Below, piece after piece: positions 28,846 through 39,520 of a stretch of DNA of 64,000 bases (its first letter is position 1; the number at the start of each line of letters is the position of its first letter). The position numbers and the translations under genes were made by a program. Below the pieces are notes generated by a model that was not told the origin of the DNA, made no database searches, and saw nothing but the letters and a program-made list of their open reading frames with translations. The DNA comes from Nonomuraea roseoviolacea subsp. carminata. Lineage in GTDB: Bacteria > Actinomycetota > Actinomycetes > Streptosporangiales > Streptosporangiaceae. Where the stretch lies: the NCBI RefSeq assembly GCF_024172185.1, contig NZ_JAMZEC010000001.1:992001-1056000 (forward strand). The letters run 5' to 3'.

Positions 28846-30058
28846 CCATGTCGCGCACCAGCGCGTCCGCGAGCAGCCGCCCCTTCAGGGTGAGCACCAT
28901 GAGACCGGCCTTGAACGCCTCGGGTCGCAGCAGACCGTCCGCGAGCGCGGCGGCGACGGCCGTCCGGGCGCGCGGCGCGACGTCGGCGAGCGGGTAGCCG
29001 GACACCAGCCGGAGCTCCAGCATGAGGCGTTCGGTCTCGCGGTCCTCGTCGGGGAGCACCTCGCGCGCGTGCGCGGGCGAGGTGCCGGCGGCCAGGCGCT
29101 GGGCGTAGGCGGCCGGGTGCTTGACGTTCCACCAGCGGGTGCCGCCCACGTGGCTGTGGGCGCCGGGGCCGGCGGCCCACCAGTCGCCGCCGGTCCAGTA
29201 GAGCAGGTTGTGCCGGCAGCGGGCCGCCTCGGACGTGGCCCAGTTCGACACCTCGTACCAGTGGAACCCGGCCTCGGCGAGCATCGCGTCGGCGATCTGG
29301 TAGCGGTCGGCGGCCACGTCGTCGTCGGGCATGGGCAGTTCGCCGCGCCGGATGCGGGCCGCCAGGCGGGTGCCGTCCTCGACGATGAGGGAGTACGCGG
29401 AGACGTGGTCGGGTTCGGCCTCGACGGCGGCCGCGAGCGAGGCCCGCCAGTCGTCGTCGGACTCGCCGGGGGTGCTGTAGATGAGGTCGAGGTTGACGTG
29501 CTCGAACCCGGCCTTGCGCGCCTCCTGCACGGCCTGCGCGGCCCGGCCGGGGGTGTGGTGGCGGTCGAGGACCTTGAGCACGTGCTCGCGGGCGCTCTGC
29601 ATGCCGAAGCTGACCCGGGTGAAGCCGCCCTCGCGCAGGCTCTCCAGGTACGCGGGGTCGACCGACTCGGGGTTGGCCTCGGTGGTGACCTCCGCCCCCG
29701 GCGCGAGTCCGAACTCCGCGTCGATGGCCGCGAGGATCCGGGTGAGGTCGGCCGGAGGGAGCAGCGTGGGCGTGCCGCCGCCGAAGAACACGGTCTGGAC
29801 CGGCAGGTCGGCGTCGCCGAGCACGCGTCGCGCCAGCCGCACCTCCTGCAGGACCGTGTCGGCGTAGTCGCGCTGCGAGGCGCCGGGGCCCAGCTCGGCG
29901 GCGGTGTAGGTGTTGAAGTCGCAGTAGCCGCAGCGCGTCACGCAGAACGGCACGTGGACGTAGAAGCCGAACGGGCGCTCGCCGAGGCCGCGCAGCGCGC
30001 TCTCGGGCAGTTCGCCCGAGGCGGGCGCGGCTTCGCCGTCGGGCAGGGTGGATGGCAC
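28838..30058 (-). CDS. hemW: Heme chaperone HemW (radical SAM)
   Basis: A radical-SAM protein related to HemN, 406 residues. The cluster motif is CVTRCGYC (CxxxCxxC) near residue 39, followed by FFGGGTPTLL and the HemN C-terminal domain. The fourth cysteine position matches CxxxCxxC-F rather than the HemN form with an extra Cys, which favours the heme chaperone. The GTG lies six bases after CAGACT, so it is likely leaderless. Its position between lepA and hrcA is conserved. Confidence 0.93.
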   Translation of the reverse strand: MPSTLPDGEAAPASGELPESALRGLGERPFGFYVHVPFCVTRCGYCDFNTYTAAELGPGASQRDYADTVLQEVRLARRVLGDADLPVQTVFFGGGTPTLLPPADLTRILAAIDAEFGLAPGAEVTTEANPESVDPAYLESLREGGFTRVSFGMQSAREHVLKVLDRHHTPGRAAQAVQEARKAGFEHVNLDLIYSTPGESDDDWRASLAAAVEAEPDHVSAYSLIVEDGTRLAARIRRGELPMPDDDVAADRYQIADAMLAEAGFHWYEVSNWATSEAARCRHNLLYWTGGDWWAAGPGAHSHVGGTRWWNVKHPAAYAQRLAAGTSPAHAREVLPDEDRETERLMLELRLVSGYPLADVAPRARTAVAAALADGLLRPEAFKAGLMVLTLKGRLLADALVRDMVS

Positions 30059-30122
30059 GCCTCCAGTCTGCCCGCCTCCGGCGACTGCCCTGACCGCTGC
30101 CGGTGCCGGACCAGGCTCGGGC

Positions 30123-30758
30123 TCAGGTCAGGGAGCCGCCCAGCACGCGGGTGGCCACGTCGTCCCAGAACGCGGCGCGCTCGGGGACGGCGAGCACGCG
30201 CCGCATCAGCTCCTTGTCGCCGTGGAACGCCCGGAACGCCTCGGCGACCGTCACCCCGTCCCGGGGCCGGTGCAGGACGCGCACCCCGTCGCCGACGCCG
30301 AGGTCGCCGGCCTCCACCACCTTCAGGTACGCGCCCGGCCGTCCGGCGTTCGTGAACCGGCGCACCCATCCCGGCTCGTCCATCCAGTTGCGGAACACGA
30401 CACACGGCACCCGGGGGCCGCTGATCTCCAGCACGACCGACCCGACGCGCCACCGCTCCCCGAGCATGGCGCCGTTGACGTCGAGTCCCTCGGTCGTCAG
30501 GTTCTCGCCGAACCGGCCGTCACGGAGCTCGCGCCCCAGCTCGCCCTCCCACCAGTCGTAGTCCTCGCGGGCGTACGCGTAGACGGCGTGGCCCTCGCCG
30601 CCGTGGTTGACCAGGTCGCCCCGCCCGTCCCCGGCGAGCCCTTCGGGGCGCGCCTCGACCCGGTGCAGCACCGGGGACTTGTCGATCGCCGTGCGCCCGG
30701 TCTTGCCCGCCCAGGCCGCATCCACAACTTTCCCAACATTTACCGAGATGACCCGCAT
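30123..30758 (-). CDS. MOSC-domain protein (YiiM-like)
   Basis: A 211-residue MOSC-domain protein. The strand GRFGENLTTEGLDV and the conserved cysteine in GPRVPCVVF mark the molybdenum-cofactor sulfurase C-terminal fold, and the length fits the YiiM group, which reduces N-hydroxylated compounds. The ATG follows TAGCGT (complement of 30766-30771) by seven bases. Confidence 0.88.
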   Translation of the reverse strand: MRVISVNVGKVVDAAWAGKTGRTAIDKSPVLHRVEARPEGLAGDGRGDLVNHGGEGHAVYAYAREDYDWWEGELGRELRDGRFGENLTTEGLDVNGAMLGERWRVGSVVLEISGPRVPCVVFRNWMDEPGWVRRFTNAGRPGAYLKVVEAGDLGVGDGVRVLHRPRDGVTVAEAFRAFHGDKELMRRVLAVPERAAFWDDVATRVLGGSLT

Positions 30759-30830
30759 GGCGCTGACGCTAACCGAGCGATCTGACGACGGCGATCCCTT
30801 TTCCGCCGTTTTGTACTGTCCCAGGCGGGG

Positions 30831-31310
30831 TCAGAGGTCCTCCGGCATGTCGGTCATCGCGTTGAGCAGGGGGACGAGCTGTTCCTCCTCGTAGTCGAGG
30901 TGCGCCTCCAGCTCACGGGCGAGCCGCTCCAGCTCCTCCGCGACATCCGTCCCCGGCCCGGACGCGACGTCCGCGTCGGCCTCAGCCGTGGCGTCCGCGC
31001 CGCCTTCCGGTGATTCGCCGGCGCCGACCAGGGCCCGGATGCGGGCCAGCAGCCGGGCCACCACCTGGTGCTCGTCCCGGAGACGGTCGAGGACGGCGGC
31101 GAGCTCGGGGTGCAGGCCGTCCAGGTGCGGGAAGAGCACGTCGTCCTCGCCGCTGTGATGGGCGTGCAGCGCCTCGCAGAACGTCAGGCAGTGCTCCCGC
31201 AGCGCGGGCGCCCGCATCGAGCCGCTCCGCAGCGCCGCGAGGTCGCGGCGGAAGGTGTCATGCAGCTTCACCAGCTCGTCGCCCCAGGCGATCGCACGCT
31301 CGTGGACCAC
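30831..31310 (-). CDS. Hemerythrin-like HHE-domain protein
   Basis: A 159-residue four-helix protein. Likely iron ligands are visible in order: the H in VKLHDTF, HAHHSGEDDVLFPHL, DEHQ, and AHLDYEEEQLVPLL, the HHE pattern. An acidic Ala/Asp-rich loop separates the last two helices. The GTG at 31310 is preceded seven bases away by an excellent GGAGGTGA (complement of 31318-31325); a much longer frame through the upstream repeats is therefore not used. It lies downstream of the DHA2 exporter on the same strand. It could sense oxygen or nitric oxide. Confidence 0.85.
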   Translation of the reverse strand: MVHERAIAWGDELVKLHDTFRRDLAALRSGSMRAPALREHCLTFCEALHAHHSGEDDVLFPHLDGLHPELAAVLDRLRDEHQVVARLLARIRALVGAGESPEGGADATAEADADVASGPGTDVAEELERLARELEAHLDYEEEQLVPLLNAMTDMPEDL

Positions 31311-31325
31311 CCCCTCGTCACCTCC

Positions 31326-31541
31326 ACTCACGTCGCGTCCCTTGCCGTCGGCCACGCCGTCTCCCTCGCCACTTGTCACGCCGACTCCCTTGCCACCGCT
31401 CACACCGTCTCCCTCGCCACCGCTCACACCGTCTCCCTCGCCACCGCTCACACCGTCTCCCTCGCCACCGCTCACACCGTCTCCCTCGCCACCGCTCACA
31501 CCGCCTCCCTCGCCACCGCTCACACCGCCTCCCTCGCCGCC
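31326..31541. repeat. 24-bp tandem repeat, nine copies
   Basis: Six near-perfect units from 31398 to 31541 and three degenerate ones from 31326 to 31397. They fill the gap between the exporter and hemerythrin genes, and the last unit encodes the final residues and stop codon of the exporter. Confidence 0.92.
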
Positions 31542-32893
31542 GTCTGCACGGCCTCCACCGCCACGTGGGACGGCGTACGGGCGAGTGCTCCCTGCGCGAA
31601 GGCGAACACCGCCGAGACCAGGGCCGCGATCGCCGAGACCGCGAAGCTCCACCCCGCCCCCGCGCCGGACAGCACGGCCGCCGTCACAGCACCGGCCAGG
31701 CTGCTGCCCACCACCCGCACCAGCGCGTTCACGCCTCCCGCCGCGGCCGTCTTGGCCGGTTGGACGTGCTCGACGGCCATCGTGCCGAGCGCCGCGTACC
31801 CGAGGCCGATGCCGAGCCCGAGAACGGTCGCCGCCCCGTACAGGGCAGCCGGCGACCCGTGCGAGAGGCTCAGCCAGAGCGCCGCGACGGCCACCACCGA
31901 CGACCCCGCGGCGACCAGCGACGAGGCGCTGAAGCGGCGCATCAACCGGCCCGCGAGCAGCGAGACCGCCAGCATCAGCAGCGCCGTCGGCAGCAGGTAC
32001 AGGCCCACCTGGAGCACCGAGGCGCCGAGCCGGGCCTGGGCCACCGACGACAGCGTGGTGATGACGCCGAACAGCGCGAACCCGAGCAGCAGCGAGGCCA
32101 CGGTCGCCCCGACGGTCCCCCGGTGCAGGAGCATCGGGAGCTCGATGAGCGGCGCCGCGGCGCGCCGGGCCGACAGCACCCAGGCCGCGCACAGCACGAC
32201 GCCGCCCGCCAGCAGCCCGAGGGTCGCCGCCGACGTCCAGCCCCAGACCGTTCCCTTGCTGACGGCCAGCAGCAGGCAGACCAGCCAGGCGGCCATCAGC
32301 GCCGCGCCGGCGAAGTCGGGGCGCGCCCCCGGCGCGGGACGGGCGGGCTCGCTCACGAACACGGCGACGAGCCCCGTTCCGACGGCGGCGAGCCCCGCAA
32401 GGATCCAGAACAGCGCCTGGTAGCCGCCCCCGACCAGCCCGGCCAGGATCATGCCGCCTCCGCTGCCGACGCCCATCATGGCGCTCAGCACGCCGATCGC
32501 CGTGGGCAGCCGGTCGCGCGGCACCTCCTGCCGGGCGATCCCCATGGCGAGGGGCAGCAGCGGCGCGGCCAGCCCCTGGAGCACGCGGCCGGCGACGACC
32601 CCGGCGAGCGTGGTCGCCAGCGCGGCCACGACCGATCCGGCGACCAGCAGACCGAGGGACACCATGGCGACGCGCCGCCGCCCGTACAGGTCGCCCAGGC
32701 GCGACAGGAGCGGGATGGAGATCGCCCCGGACAGCAGCGAGGCGGTCACGGTCCAGGAGGCGGAGGTCAGCGACGTCTGGAGCTCGCGTTGCAGCGCGGG
32801 CAGCATCGGCACCACGGCCGTCATCTGCAGGGTGCCGACGGCCACGCCGAAGGCGAGGACGCACACGGCCACCCACGGAGACTTTTTGTACAT
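31520..32893 (-). CDS. MFS drug exporter, 14-TM DHA2 type
   Basis: A 457-residue proton-driven exporter. Motif A (SRLGDLYGRRR) follows TM2, and the antiporter motif C-like GSGGGMILAG lies in TM5; the hydrophobic profile fits 13-14 segments. The divergent TetR gene most likely represses it through the 98-bp or shorter control region they share. The ATG follows a TTACTT by seven bases on the minus strand, and the AT-rich start region is unlike the surrounding GC. The last codons lie in the 24-bp repeat. Confidence 0.9.
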   Translation of the reverse strand: MYKKSPWVAVCVLAFGVAVGTLQMTAVVPMLPALQRELQTSLTSASWTVTASLLSGAISIPLLSRLGDLYGRRRVAMVSLGLLVAGSVVAALATTLAGVVAGRVLQGLAAPLLPLAMGIARQEVPRDRLPTAIGVLSAMMGVGSGGGMILAGLVGGGYQALFWILAGLAAVGTGLVAVFVSEPARPAPGARPDFAGAALMAAWLVCLLLAVSKGTVWGWTSAATLGLLAGGVVLCAAWVLSARRAAAPLIELPMLLHRGTVGATVASLLLGFALFGVITTLSSVAQARLGASVLQVGLYLLPTALLMLAVSLLAGRLMRRFSASSLVAAGSSVVAVAALWLSLSHGSPAALYGAATVLGLGIGLGYAALGTMAVEHVQPAKTAAAGGVNALVRVVGSSLAGAVTAAVLSGAGAGWSFAVSAIAALVSAVFAFAQGALARTPSHVAVEAVQTAAREAV

Positions 32894-32910
32894 GTATAGA
32901 AAGTAACATG
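32891..32910. promoter_or_regulatory. Candidate TetR operator between exporter and regulator
   Basis: CATGT and ACATG flank ten bases, and TACATGTA (32889-32896) is a perfect palindrome overlapping the exporter's start codon. A -10-like TAACAT (32904-32909) for the regulator lies inside it. Confidence 0.5.
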
Positions 32911-32915
32911 GCAGG

Positions 32916-33566
32916 ATGCCGGTGCGCACGGGGCGGCCCCCCAAGATCTCGAAGACGGACATCCTCACCGCGGCCCACCGCGTGATCGACGAGGAGGGCA
33001 CACAGGCCCTGACCATGCGCCGGCTGGCCCGCGAGGTCGGCACCACGCCGATGGCGCTCTACCACCACGTACGCGACAAGGACGAGCTGCTCCTGCTGCT
33101 GCTCGACGACTACGCCGCCGGAGTGGCGAGGCCGGAGCCGCCGGCCGGGGCGGGCCCGGGCGAGCGGGTGGTGGCCGCCGCCGTGGCCATGCGTGACGCG
33201 CTGACGGGGGTGCCGTGGATCGTGGAGGTGCTCAGGGCCGACGACCTGATGTCGGCCCGCGCCCTGTGGTACCCGGAGGAGATCATCGACGCCGCCGTCC
33301 AGGCCGGGCTGACGCCGGAGGAGGCCGTGGACGCGTACCGCATCATCTGGCACTACACGGCCGGCGAGATCACCGCGCGGTCGGCCGCCGCGCGCCGCCG
33401 CGAGGACGACCGGCCCACGCATCGGGGCCGGGTGTTCGAGGACCTCGACGCGACCCGGCTCCCCCGCCTGGCCGCGCTCGGCGCGCGCTGGGAGGAGCTG
33501 ACGTCCCGCGACACGTACGACAAGGGGGTCCGAGCCCTGGTCCGCGGCCTGCTCCCCCACCCATGA
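32916..33566 (+). CDS. TetR-family regulator of the DHA2 exporter
   Basis: A 216-residue TetR protein with a helix-turn-helix (LTMRRLAREVGTTPMALYHH) and a TetR_C-like ligand domain similar to tetracycline-type repressors. The ATG lies six bases after TAACAT, so it is leaderless. Divergent from the exporter, it is the obvious local repressor. The inducer is unknown. Confidence 0.9.
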   Translation: MPVRTGRPPKISKTDILTAAHRVIDEEGTQALTMRRLAREVGTTPMALYHHVRDKDELLLLLLDDYAAGVARPEPPAGAGPGERVVAAAVAMRDALTGVPWIVEVLRADDLMSARALWYPEEIIDAAVQAGLTPEEAVDAYRIIWHYTAGEITARSAAARRREDDRPTHRGRVFEDLDATRLPRLAALGARWEELTSRDTYDKGVRALVRGLLPHP

Positions 33567-34174
33567 CCGGCCATGCCAGACCCCGGCCCGCCCCCTCACC
33601 CCCGCCCCGGCCGTGTCGAACCCGTGCCCGCCCCTTACCTCCACCCCCAGCCATGTCGAACCCCATCCCGCAGTTCGAGGCCCGCCCCCTTACCCCGCCC
33701 CCGGACGTTCCGAGCCCCGGCCCGCCCGCTCCTCACCCCGACTCGGCCGTTCCGCCACGCCACCCGGCCTCAGCTCATCGCCCTGACCGCCTCCACCCCA
33801 GCCCCCGTCGCGAGCGGCTCTCCTCTGGAGACCGCGCCTCAGCTCCCGGCCGGATGCGCCACATCCGCCACCGGGCCTGCCGCCGCCCCGATGGGCTCGG
33901 CCGGATGCGCGACAGGGCTGGGTCCACCAGTGGGCCCCACCCTGAGGCCGCCTGCTTGCCTCGCTCCTCACCGGGCCGATCGAGAGCTGACCGGGCTTCT
34001 CACGTCCGAGGCCGGTCGAAAGTCTCGGCGGCTCGCTGGAGTCGAGCGCGGCGCGGGGCGAGCGCACGGCGGGCCAAGGCCGCGGAGGGCTAGCCGGCGG
34101 ACGCGGCACGGGCAGACCGGCAGGACCCCCGGTCGAGGAGAGCTCGACGCCCGCCTCCCGTGGCGGGCTGGGCC
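33567..34174. other. Long intergenic region without a credible gene
   Basis: About 600 bases. The first 210 hold a degenerate C-rich repeat (variants of a CCGCCCCTTACC unit with interspersed CATGTCGAACCC). The rest has open frames but none with the expected third-position GC pattern or a family match. A hairpin GTCGAG/CTCGAC lies at about 34131-34149. It may be decayed coding DNA. Confidence 0.5.
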
Positions 34175-34501
34175 TCACCCCCGGGTGCCGTCGCGGTCGC
34201 GGGCCGCCGGGGCCGCGAAGTTGAGCTGGGACTCGGCGTCGAAGCCCGCGAGCTGTAACAGCTTCTCCAGCGCGGCCTGCCGCGTCTCCTCCACGGTCTC
34301 GCCCCGCTCGCCGAAGCAGTCGGCCGCCACGTCGAGCACGGCCATGACCACCGCCGCGTCCGGGTACGGCACGTCGATCACGATGGCGCCGTCCTTGGCC
34401 CGGTCGGCGGGCACCAGGTGCAGCCGCAGCAGCCGGCGCATCTCCTCGGCCATGGCGACCCCCAGCACGGCCGCGCGCTCGAACTTCTCAGCAGCAAGCA
34501 T
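34175..34501 (-). CDS. Small helical protein of unknown function
   Basis: A 108-residue, mostly helical protein (EEMRRLLRLHLVPA, VEETRQAALEKLLQLAG) with one cysteine, no signal and no membrane segment. I do not recognise the family. The ATG at 34501 is preceded by GGAGAG. The promoter side holds a 16-bp palindrome shared with the divergent ABC gene. Confidence 0.62.
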   Translation of the reverse strand: MLAAEKFERAAVLGVAMAEEMRRLLRLHLVPADRAKDGAIVIDVPYPDAAVVMAVLDVAADCFGERGETVEETRQAALEKLLQLAGFDAESQLNFAAPAARDRDGTRG

Positions 34502-34520
34502 GACACTCTCCAGTCGCACA

Positions 34521-34536
34521 GGTGTTCGGGAACACC
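34521..34536. promoter_or_regulatory. Palindrome GGTGTTC-GG-GAACACC
   Basis: Seven-base arms with a two-base centre, in the divergent control region between the small helical protein and the ABC ATPase. It looks like an operator. No regulator is adjacent. Confidence 0.5.
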
Positions 34537-34625
34537 AAAGCTAGCCTGCGCCACCGACAGAATCCGCCTTCCAGAACCCCGCCCCGGCACGCGCGCGGCA
34601 AGATCGGCCGCAATAGGCTCGAACG

Positions 34626-35252
34626 GTGTACGAGAAGTCCGTCGTCGCCGACGACCTCCACGTCGCCCTCGGCGGCGAGCCCGTGCTCCAGGGGTTCTCG
34701 CTGAGCACCTCCCCCGGCGAGATCGTCGCCGTCGTGGGCCCGAACGGCTCGGGCAAGTCCACCCTGCTCCGCTGCCTGGCCGGGTTGCAGCCGGTCGAAC
34801 GCGGACGGGTCACCGTGTTCGGGGTCGCGCCCTCCGACGACGCCGCGTTCTGGCGGGACGTGGCGCTGCTGACCGACGAGCCCGCCTGGTACCCGGGCCT
34901 GACCAGCCGCGAGCACCTGGAGCTGGTCGAGGCCGTCCACGGCAAGCCCCGGATGACCGCGGAGACCGCGCTCGGCCTCTTCGAGCTGACCGGGCGCGCC
35001 GACGCGCCGCCGCAGAACCTCTCCACGGGGCAGCGTCAGCGCCTCTCCCTCGCCGCCGCCTTCCTCAGGCCCAGCCGGCTGCTCCTCCTCGACGAGCCCG
35101 AACGCGGCCTGGACACCTCCTTCCGCGTACGGCTCGCGGAGCTGGTCGCCGCGTACGCGGCCGAGGGCGGCACGGTGGTCATGGCCACCCACGACCCCGC
35201 CCTGGCGGACTGCGCGCGCCAGGTCTCCCCCGCCGGCCAGGCGACGCCATGA
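34626..35252 (+). CDS. ABC transporter ATP-binding protein
   Basis: A 208-residue ATPase with Walker A GPNGSGKST (38-46), signature LSTGQRQR (a variant of LSGGQ), Walker B LLLLDEPE and the switch His in ATHDP. The small size and the large membrane protein that follows suggest a two-component exporter of unknown substrate. The GTG lies six bases after TAGGCT (34614-34619), so it is leaderless. Confidence 0.9.
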   Translation: MYEKSVVADDLHVALGGEPVLQGFSLSTSPGEIVAVVGPNGSGKSTLLRCLAGLQPVERGRVTVFGVAPSDDAAFWRDVALLTDEPAWYPGLTSREHLELVEAVHGKPRMTAETALGLFELTGRADAPPQNLSTGQRQRLSLAAAFLRPSRLLLLDEPERGLDTSFRVRLAELVAAYAAEGGTVVMATHDPALADCARQVSPAGQATP

Positions 35253-35279
35253 CGCCCCCGCCCTCCCACTCCCCCGCCC

Positions 35280-35512
35280 GAAGGACGACCGCGTGAACGC
35301 CTCCGCGCCCCCTTCAGGAGGACGATGACCGGGCTCTCCCCGCTCCCCTCTCATCGAAGGACGACGGCAGGCTCTCCCCGCACCCCTTTCGCATGACGAC
35401 GGCTGGGCTCTCTCCGCCCCTCTCCCGGGGGAGGACGGCTGGACTCCCCCGGTCCCCCCGCTCCCCCGTCTGAAAGCCCCCACCCTCCCTCTCGAAGGAC
35501 GACCGCGTGAAC
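35280..35512. repeat. Degenerate repeats that copy a translation start region
   Basis: GAAGGACGACCGCGTGAAC occurs at about 35280 and again at about 35494, where it starts the next gene. Between them are shorter variants of GAGGACG with GGGCTCTCC. The first copy opens only an 11-codon frame. Confidence 0.6.
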
Positions 35513-37444
35513 CCTCCCCCCTCCCCCACCCCCGCCTCCGTGCGGCAGTTCCTGCGGCGGCGGCGGGGCCCAGCCGGCGCCCTGGACCGGTACGTCACCG
35601 GGTTCGGCCTGGCCCTGATCGCCGTGATCGCCGGGCAGCCGGTGTCGTCCCTGATCGCGAGCATGGCCGGGCAGGTGACACCGGCGCGCATGAGCGCGGG
35701 GCTGGCGCTGGTGGTGCTGGCCTTCGCCGGGTTCGTCGCCGCGGCCCGGGCCGCGGGGCCCGTCGCGCTGCCCGCCTCCGACGCGTCCTGGCTGCTGCTG
35801 TCGCCGCTGGCGCGGCGCGGGGTCCTGGGCCGGACGACCCGCCTGCTCGCGGTGACCGCCGTGGTGGCGGGCGCGCTGCTCGGGCTGGGGCTGCTCGCGG
35901 CGATGGGCGCTCCCGACGGGCTCCTCTGGCGGCTGGTCGCTGCGCTGGTGCTGGGCGTGTCCGCGACGGCCGGCGCCATGGCGCTGGCGGTGCTGGAGCA
36001 GGCGTCGAGGCTCTGGGACGGCTGGCTGGGGATCGCGCTGACAGGGCTGGTGACGCTGGCCGTGGTCCTGAGCGCGGCGGAAGTCGCCGCCGAGACGGCC
36101 CGCCCGGCCCTGACCGGCACCGGCCTGGCCACGGAGACCGGGTTCCTGTCCCAGAGCGGGCTGACGTCCGGCGGTGCGCTGACGTCCGGGGGTGCGCTGA
36201 CGTCCGGCGGTGCGCTGACGTCCGGCGGTGCGCTGACGTCCGGGGGTGCGCTGACGTCCGGCGGTGCGCTGACGTCCGGGGGTGGCGGGCTGGTGTCGGG
36301 CAGCGAGGCGGCCTCCGGGACCGTCGCGGGGGTCGTCCCGGCGGTTCACCATGCGGTTCTGGGGGCCGTGGGCGCCGTGGCCGCCGCTCCTCCGGCGGCT
36401 GTCGCGGTCGTCGCCGCCTCGGCCGCTCTCCTCGTACGGCAGGCATGGACGGCCATCGGACGCATGCCGGCCCGTGCCGTGCTGGCCGCCTCCACCCGGA
36501 CGGCGCACGTCACCCGCGCGGCCGTGCTCCTGGACCCCGGCGTGCTGACCTGGATCGCCGAGGACAACCACTGGCGGGCCGGCAGGCTCCGGTCGAGAAG
36601 GTGGCCGTCGCTCCCGGCGCCGGCGGCGCTGGCCTGGCACGACTGGCGCCGCCTGGCCCGCCGTCCGGGCCGCCTGGCCGCGATGGCGGCCTCCGCCGCG
36701 CTCCCCGCCGTCCTGGCCCGGGCCCTGGGCATCACGGCGCCGGGCACCACGGCCACCAGCATCGCTACGGGCATCACGGTGACCGGGCCGGGCGTGACCC
36801 CCGATATGTCGGCGCTTGGTGCAACGCCAGATATGTCGGCGCTGGGGATGACACCAGATATGTCGGTGCTTGGCGTGACGCCGGACATGATCGGATTAGC
36901 CGGGAGCGCGCCTGTCGCGGCCGTGGCGGCACCGTCCCTGACCGCCGTGGCCGTGACCGCCGGTGCCGTGCTGGCCGGCGCCATGGCCGTGGCCGCGGCC
37001 GTCGCGACGGGCGCGCGGCGCGACGCCGACAACCCCGCCCTGAGCCGGCTCACCGCCGTCGGCCTCAGACCGACGCTGGCCGCCCGCGCGGTGCTGCCCG
37101 CGCTGCTCGCCGCCGCCTGGACGGCCGCCGCCCTCACCGGCCTGACCCTGGTGGGCGCGCTGCCGTCCGGGGCGTGGTGGGCGTTCGGACCGGCGATCGC
37201 CCCGGCCGTGGCGGCGGGGGCACTGCGGATGGCGCGGCGGCGTCCGGTCGACCACTCCATGCCGGTCATCGACACCCCGGGCGGCGCCATCCCCACGGGG
37301 CCGCTGCTCTGGGCGCTGACCGGCGCCGACGTGGCCCTGGCGGGCTGCCTGCCGGCGCTCGTCGCCCTCCTGGCGCCGCCGGACGACCTGGCCGGGCCGC
37401 TCGCCCTCCAGGCCGTCGCGAGCGCGGCGGCGCTCGCGGCCTAG
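35507..37444 (+). CDS. Large membrane protein, likely ABC partner (DUF6297-like)
   Basis: A 645-residue protein with about ten to twelve hydrophobic segments, Ala/Val/Leu-rich. It probably forms the membrane part of the transporter with the preceding ATPase. Two in-frame repeats interrupt it: seven copies of ALTSGG (residues about 219-260) and four of a nonapeptide TPDMSALG-type unit (about 430-465). These repeats fall in predicted outside loops. I compare it with DUF6297 proteins, which neighbour such ATPases in actinobacteria, without certainty. The GTG has GGACGACC just upstream. Confidence 0.75.
   Translation: MNPPPSPTPASVRQFLRRRRGPAGALDRYVTGFGLALIAVIAGQPVSSLIASMAGQVTPARMSAGLALVVLAFAGFVAAARAAGPVALPASDASWLLLSPLARRGVLGRTTRLLAVTAVVAGALLGLGLLAAMGAPDGLLWRLVAALVLGVSATAGAMALAVLEQASRLWDGWLGIALTGLVTLAVVLSAAEVAAETARPALTGTGLATETGFLSQSGLTSGGALTSGGALTSGGALTSGGALTSGGALTSGGALTSGGGGLVSGSEAASGTVAGVVPAVHHAVLGAVGAVAAAPPAAVAVVAASAALLVRQAWTAIGRMPARAVLAASTRTAHVTRAAVLLDPGVLTWIAEDNHWRAGRLRSRRWPSLPAPAALAWHDWRRLARRPGRLAAMAASAALPAVLARALGITAPGTTATSIATGITVTGPGVTPDMSALGATPDMSALGMTPDMSVLGVTPDMIGLAGSAPVAAVAAPSLTAVAVTAGAVLAGAMAVAAAVATGARRDADNPALSRLTAVGLRPTLAARAVLPALLAAAWTAAALTGLTLVGALPSGAWWAFGPAIAPAVAAGALRMARRRPVDHSMPVIDTPGGAIPTGPLLWALTGADVALAGCLPALVALLAPPDDLAGPLALQAVASAAALAA
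36161..36286 (+). repeat. 18-bp in-frame tandem repeat, seven copies
   Basis: CTGACGTCCGGCGGTGCG units encode LTSGGA, with GGC/GGG as the only variation. Confidence 0.93.
36794..36901 (+). repeat. 27-bp in-frame tandem repeat, four copies
   Basis: Units encode (V/A/M)TPDMSALG with increasing divergence. The ATAT in the unit is AT-rich against the neighbourhood. Confidence 0.85.
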
Positions 37445-37475
37445 CTGGTGCGAGCCCGCAAACCCGCGAACGGCC

Positions 37476-37615
37476 GCTGAGCCGCTACCGGCCCGCGAAC
37501 GCCCGCTGAGCCGCTACCGGCCCGCGAACGCCCGCTGAGCCGCTACCGGACCGCGAACGCCCGCTGAGCCGCCACTGACCCGGGAACGCCCACTGAGCCG
37601 CCACCGGCCCGCGGG
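37476..37615. repeat. 29-bp tandem repeat, nearly five copies
   Basis: Units start at 37476, 37505, 37534, 37563 and 37592 (partial). Divergence increases toward the lepA side. They fill the gap between convergent genes. Confidence 0.92.
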
Positions 37616-37635
37616 GGCCGTCAGCGCTCGGGCTT

Positions 37636-39465
<1,830 letters not shown>

Positions 39466-39520
39466 CGAAGTCCGTTTCGACAGGGTTGAGGTCAAGCGTC
39501 TTTCATGGTGACATGCCCGG

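Noticed and set aside
30783..30815. Plus-strand terminator hairpin ACGGCG/CGCCGT followed by TTTTG
   Set aside because: No plus-strand gene ends upstream of it; it lies in the promoter side of the MOSC gene, so its role is unclear.
31326..31541. CRISPR array
   Set aside because: The copies are contiguous with no spacers; the same holds for all other arrays in the window. No cas gene is present.
30831..33644. A single 937-codon minus-strand protein ending in the hemerythrin domain
   Set aside because: The upper two thirds are out of frame with a well-formed DHA2 exporter; the domain has its own GGAGGTGA start at 31310.
33573..34544. A 323-codon Pro-rich protein in the long gap
   Set aside because: It runs through a degenerate repeat and antisense to a better gene, has no ribosome site and no family features.
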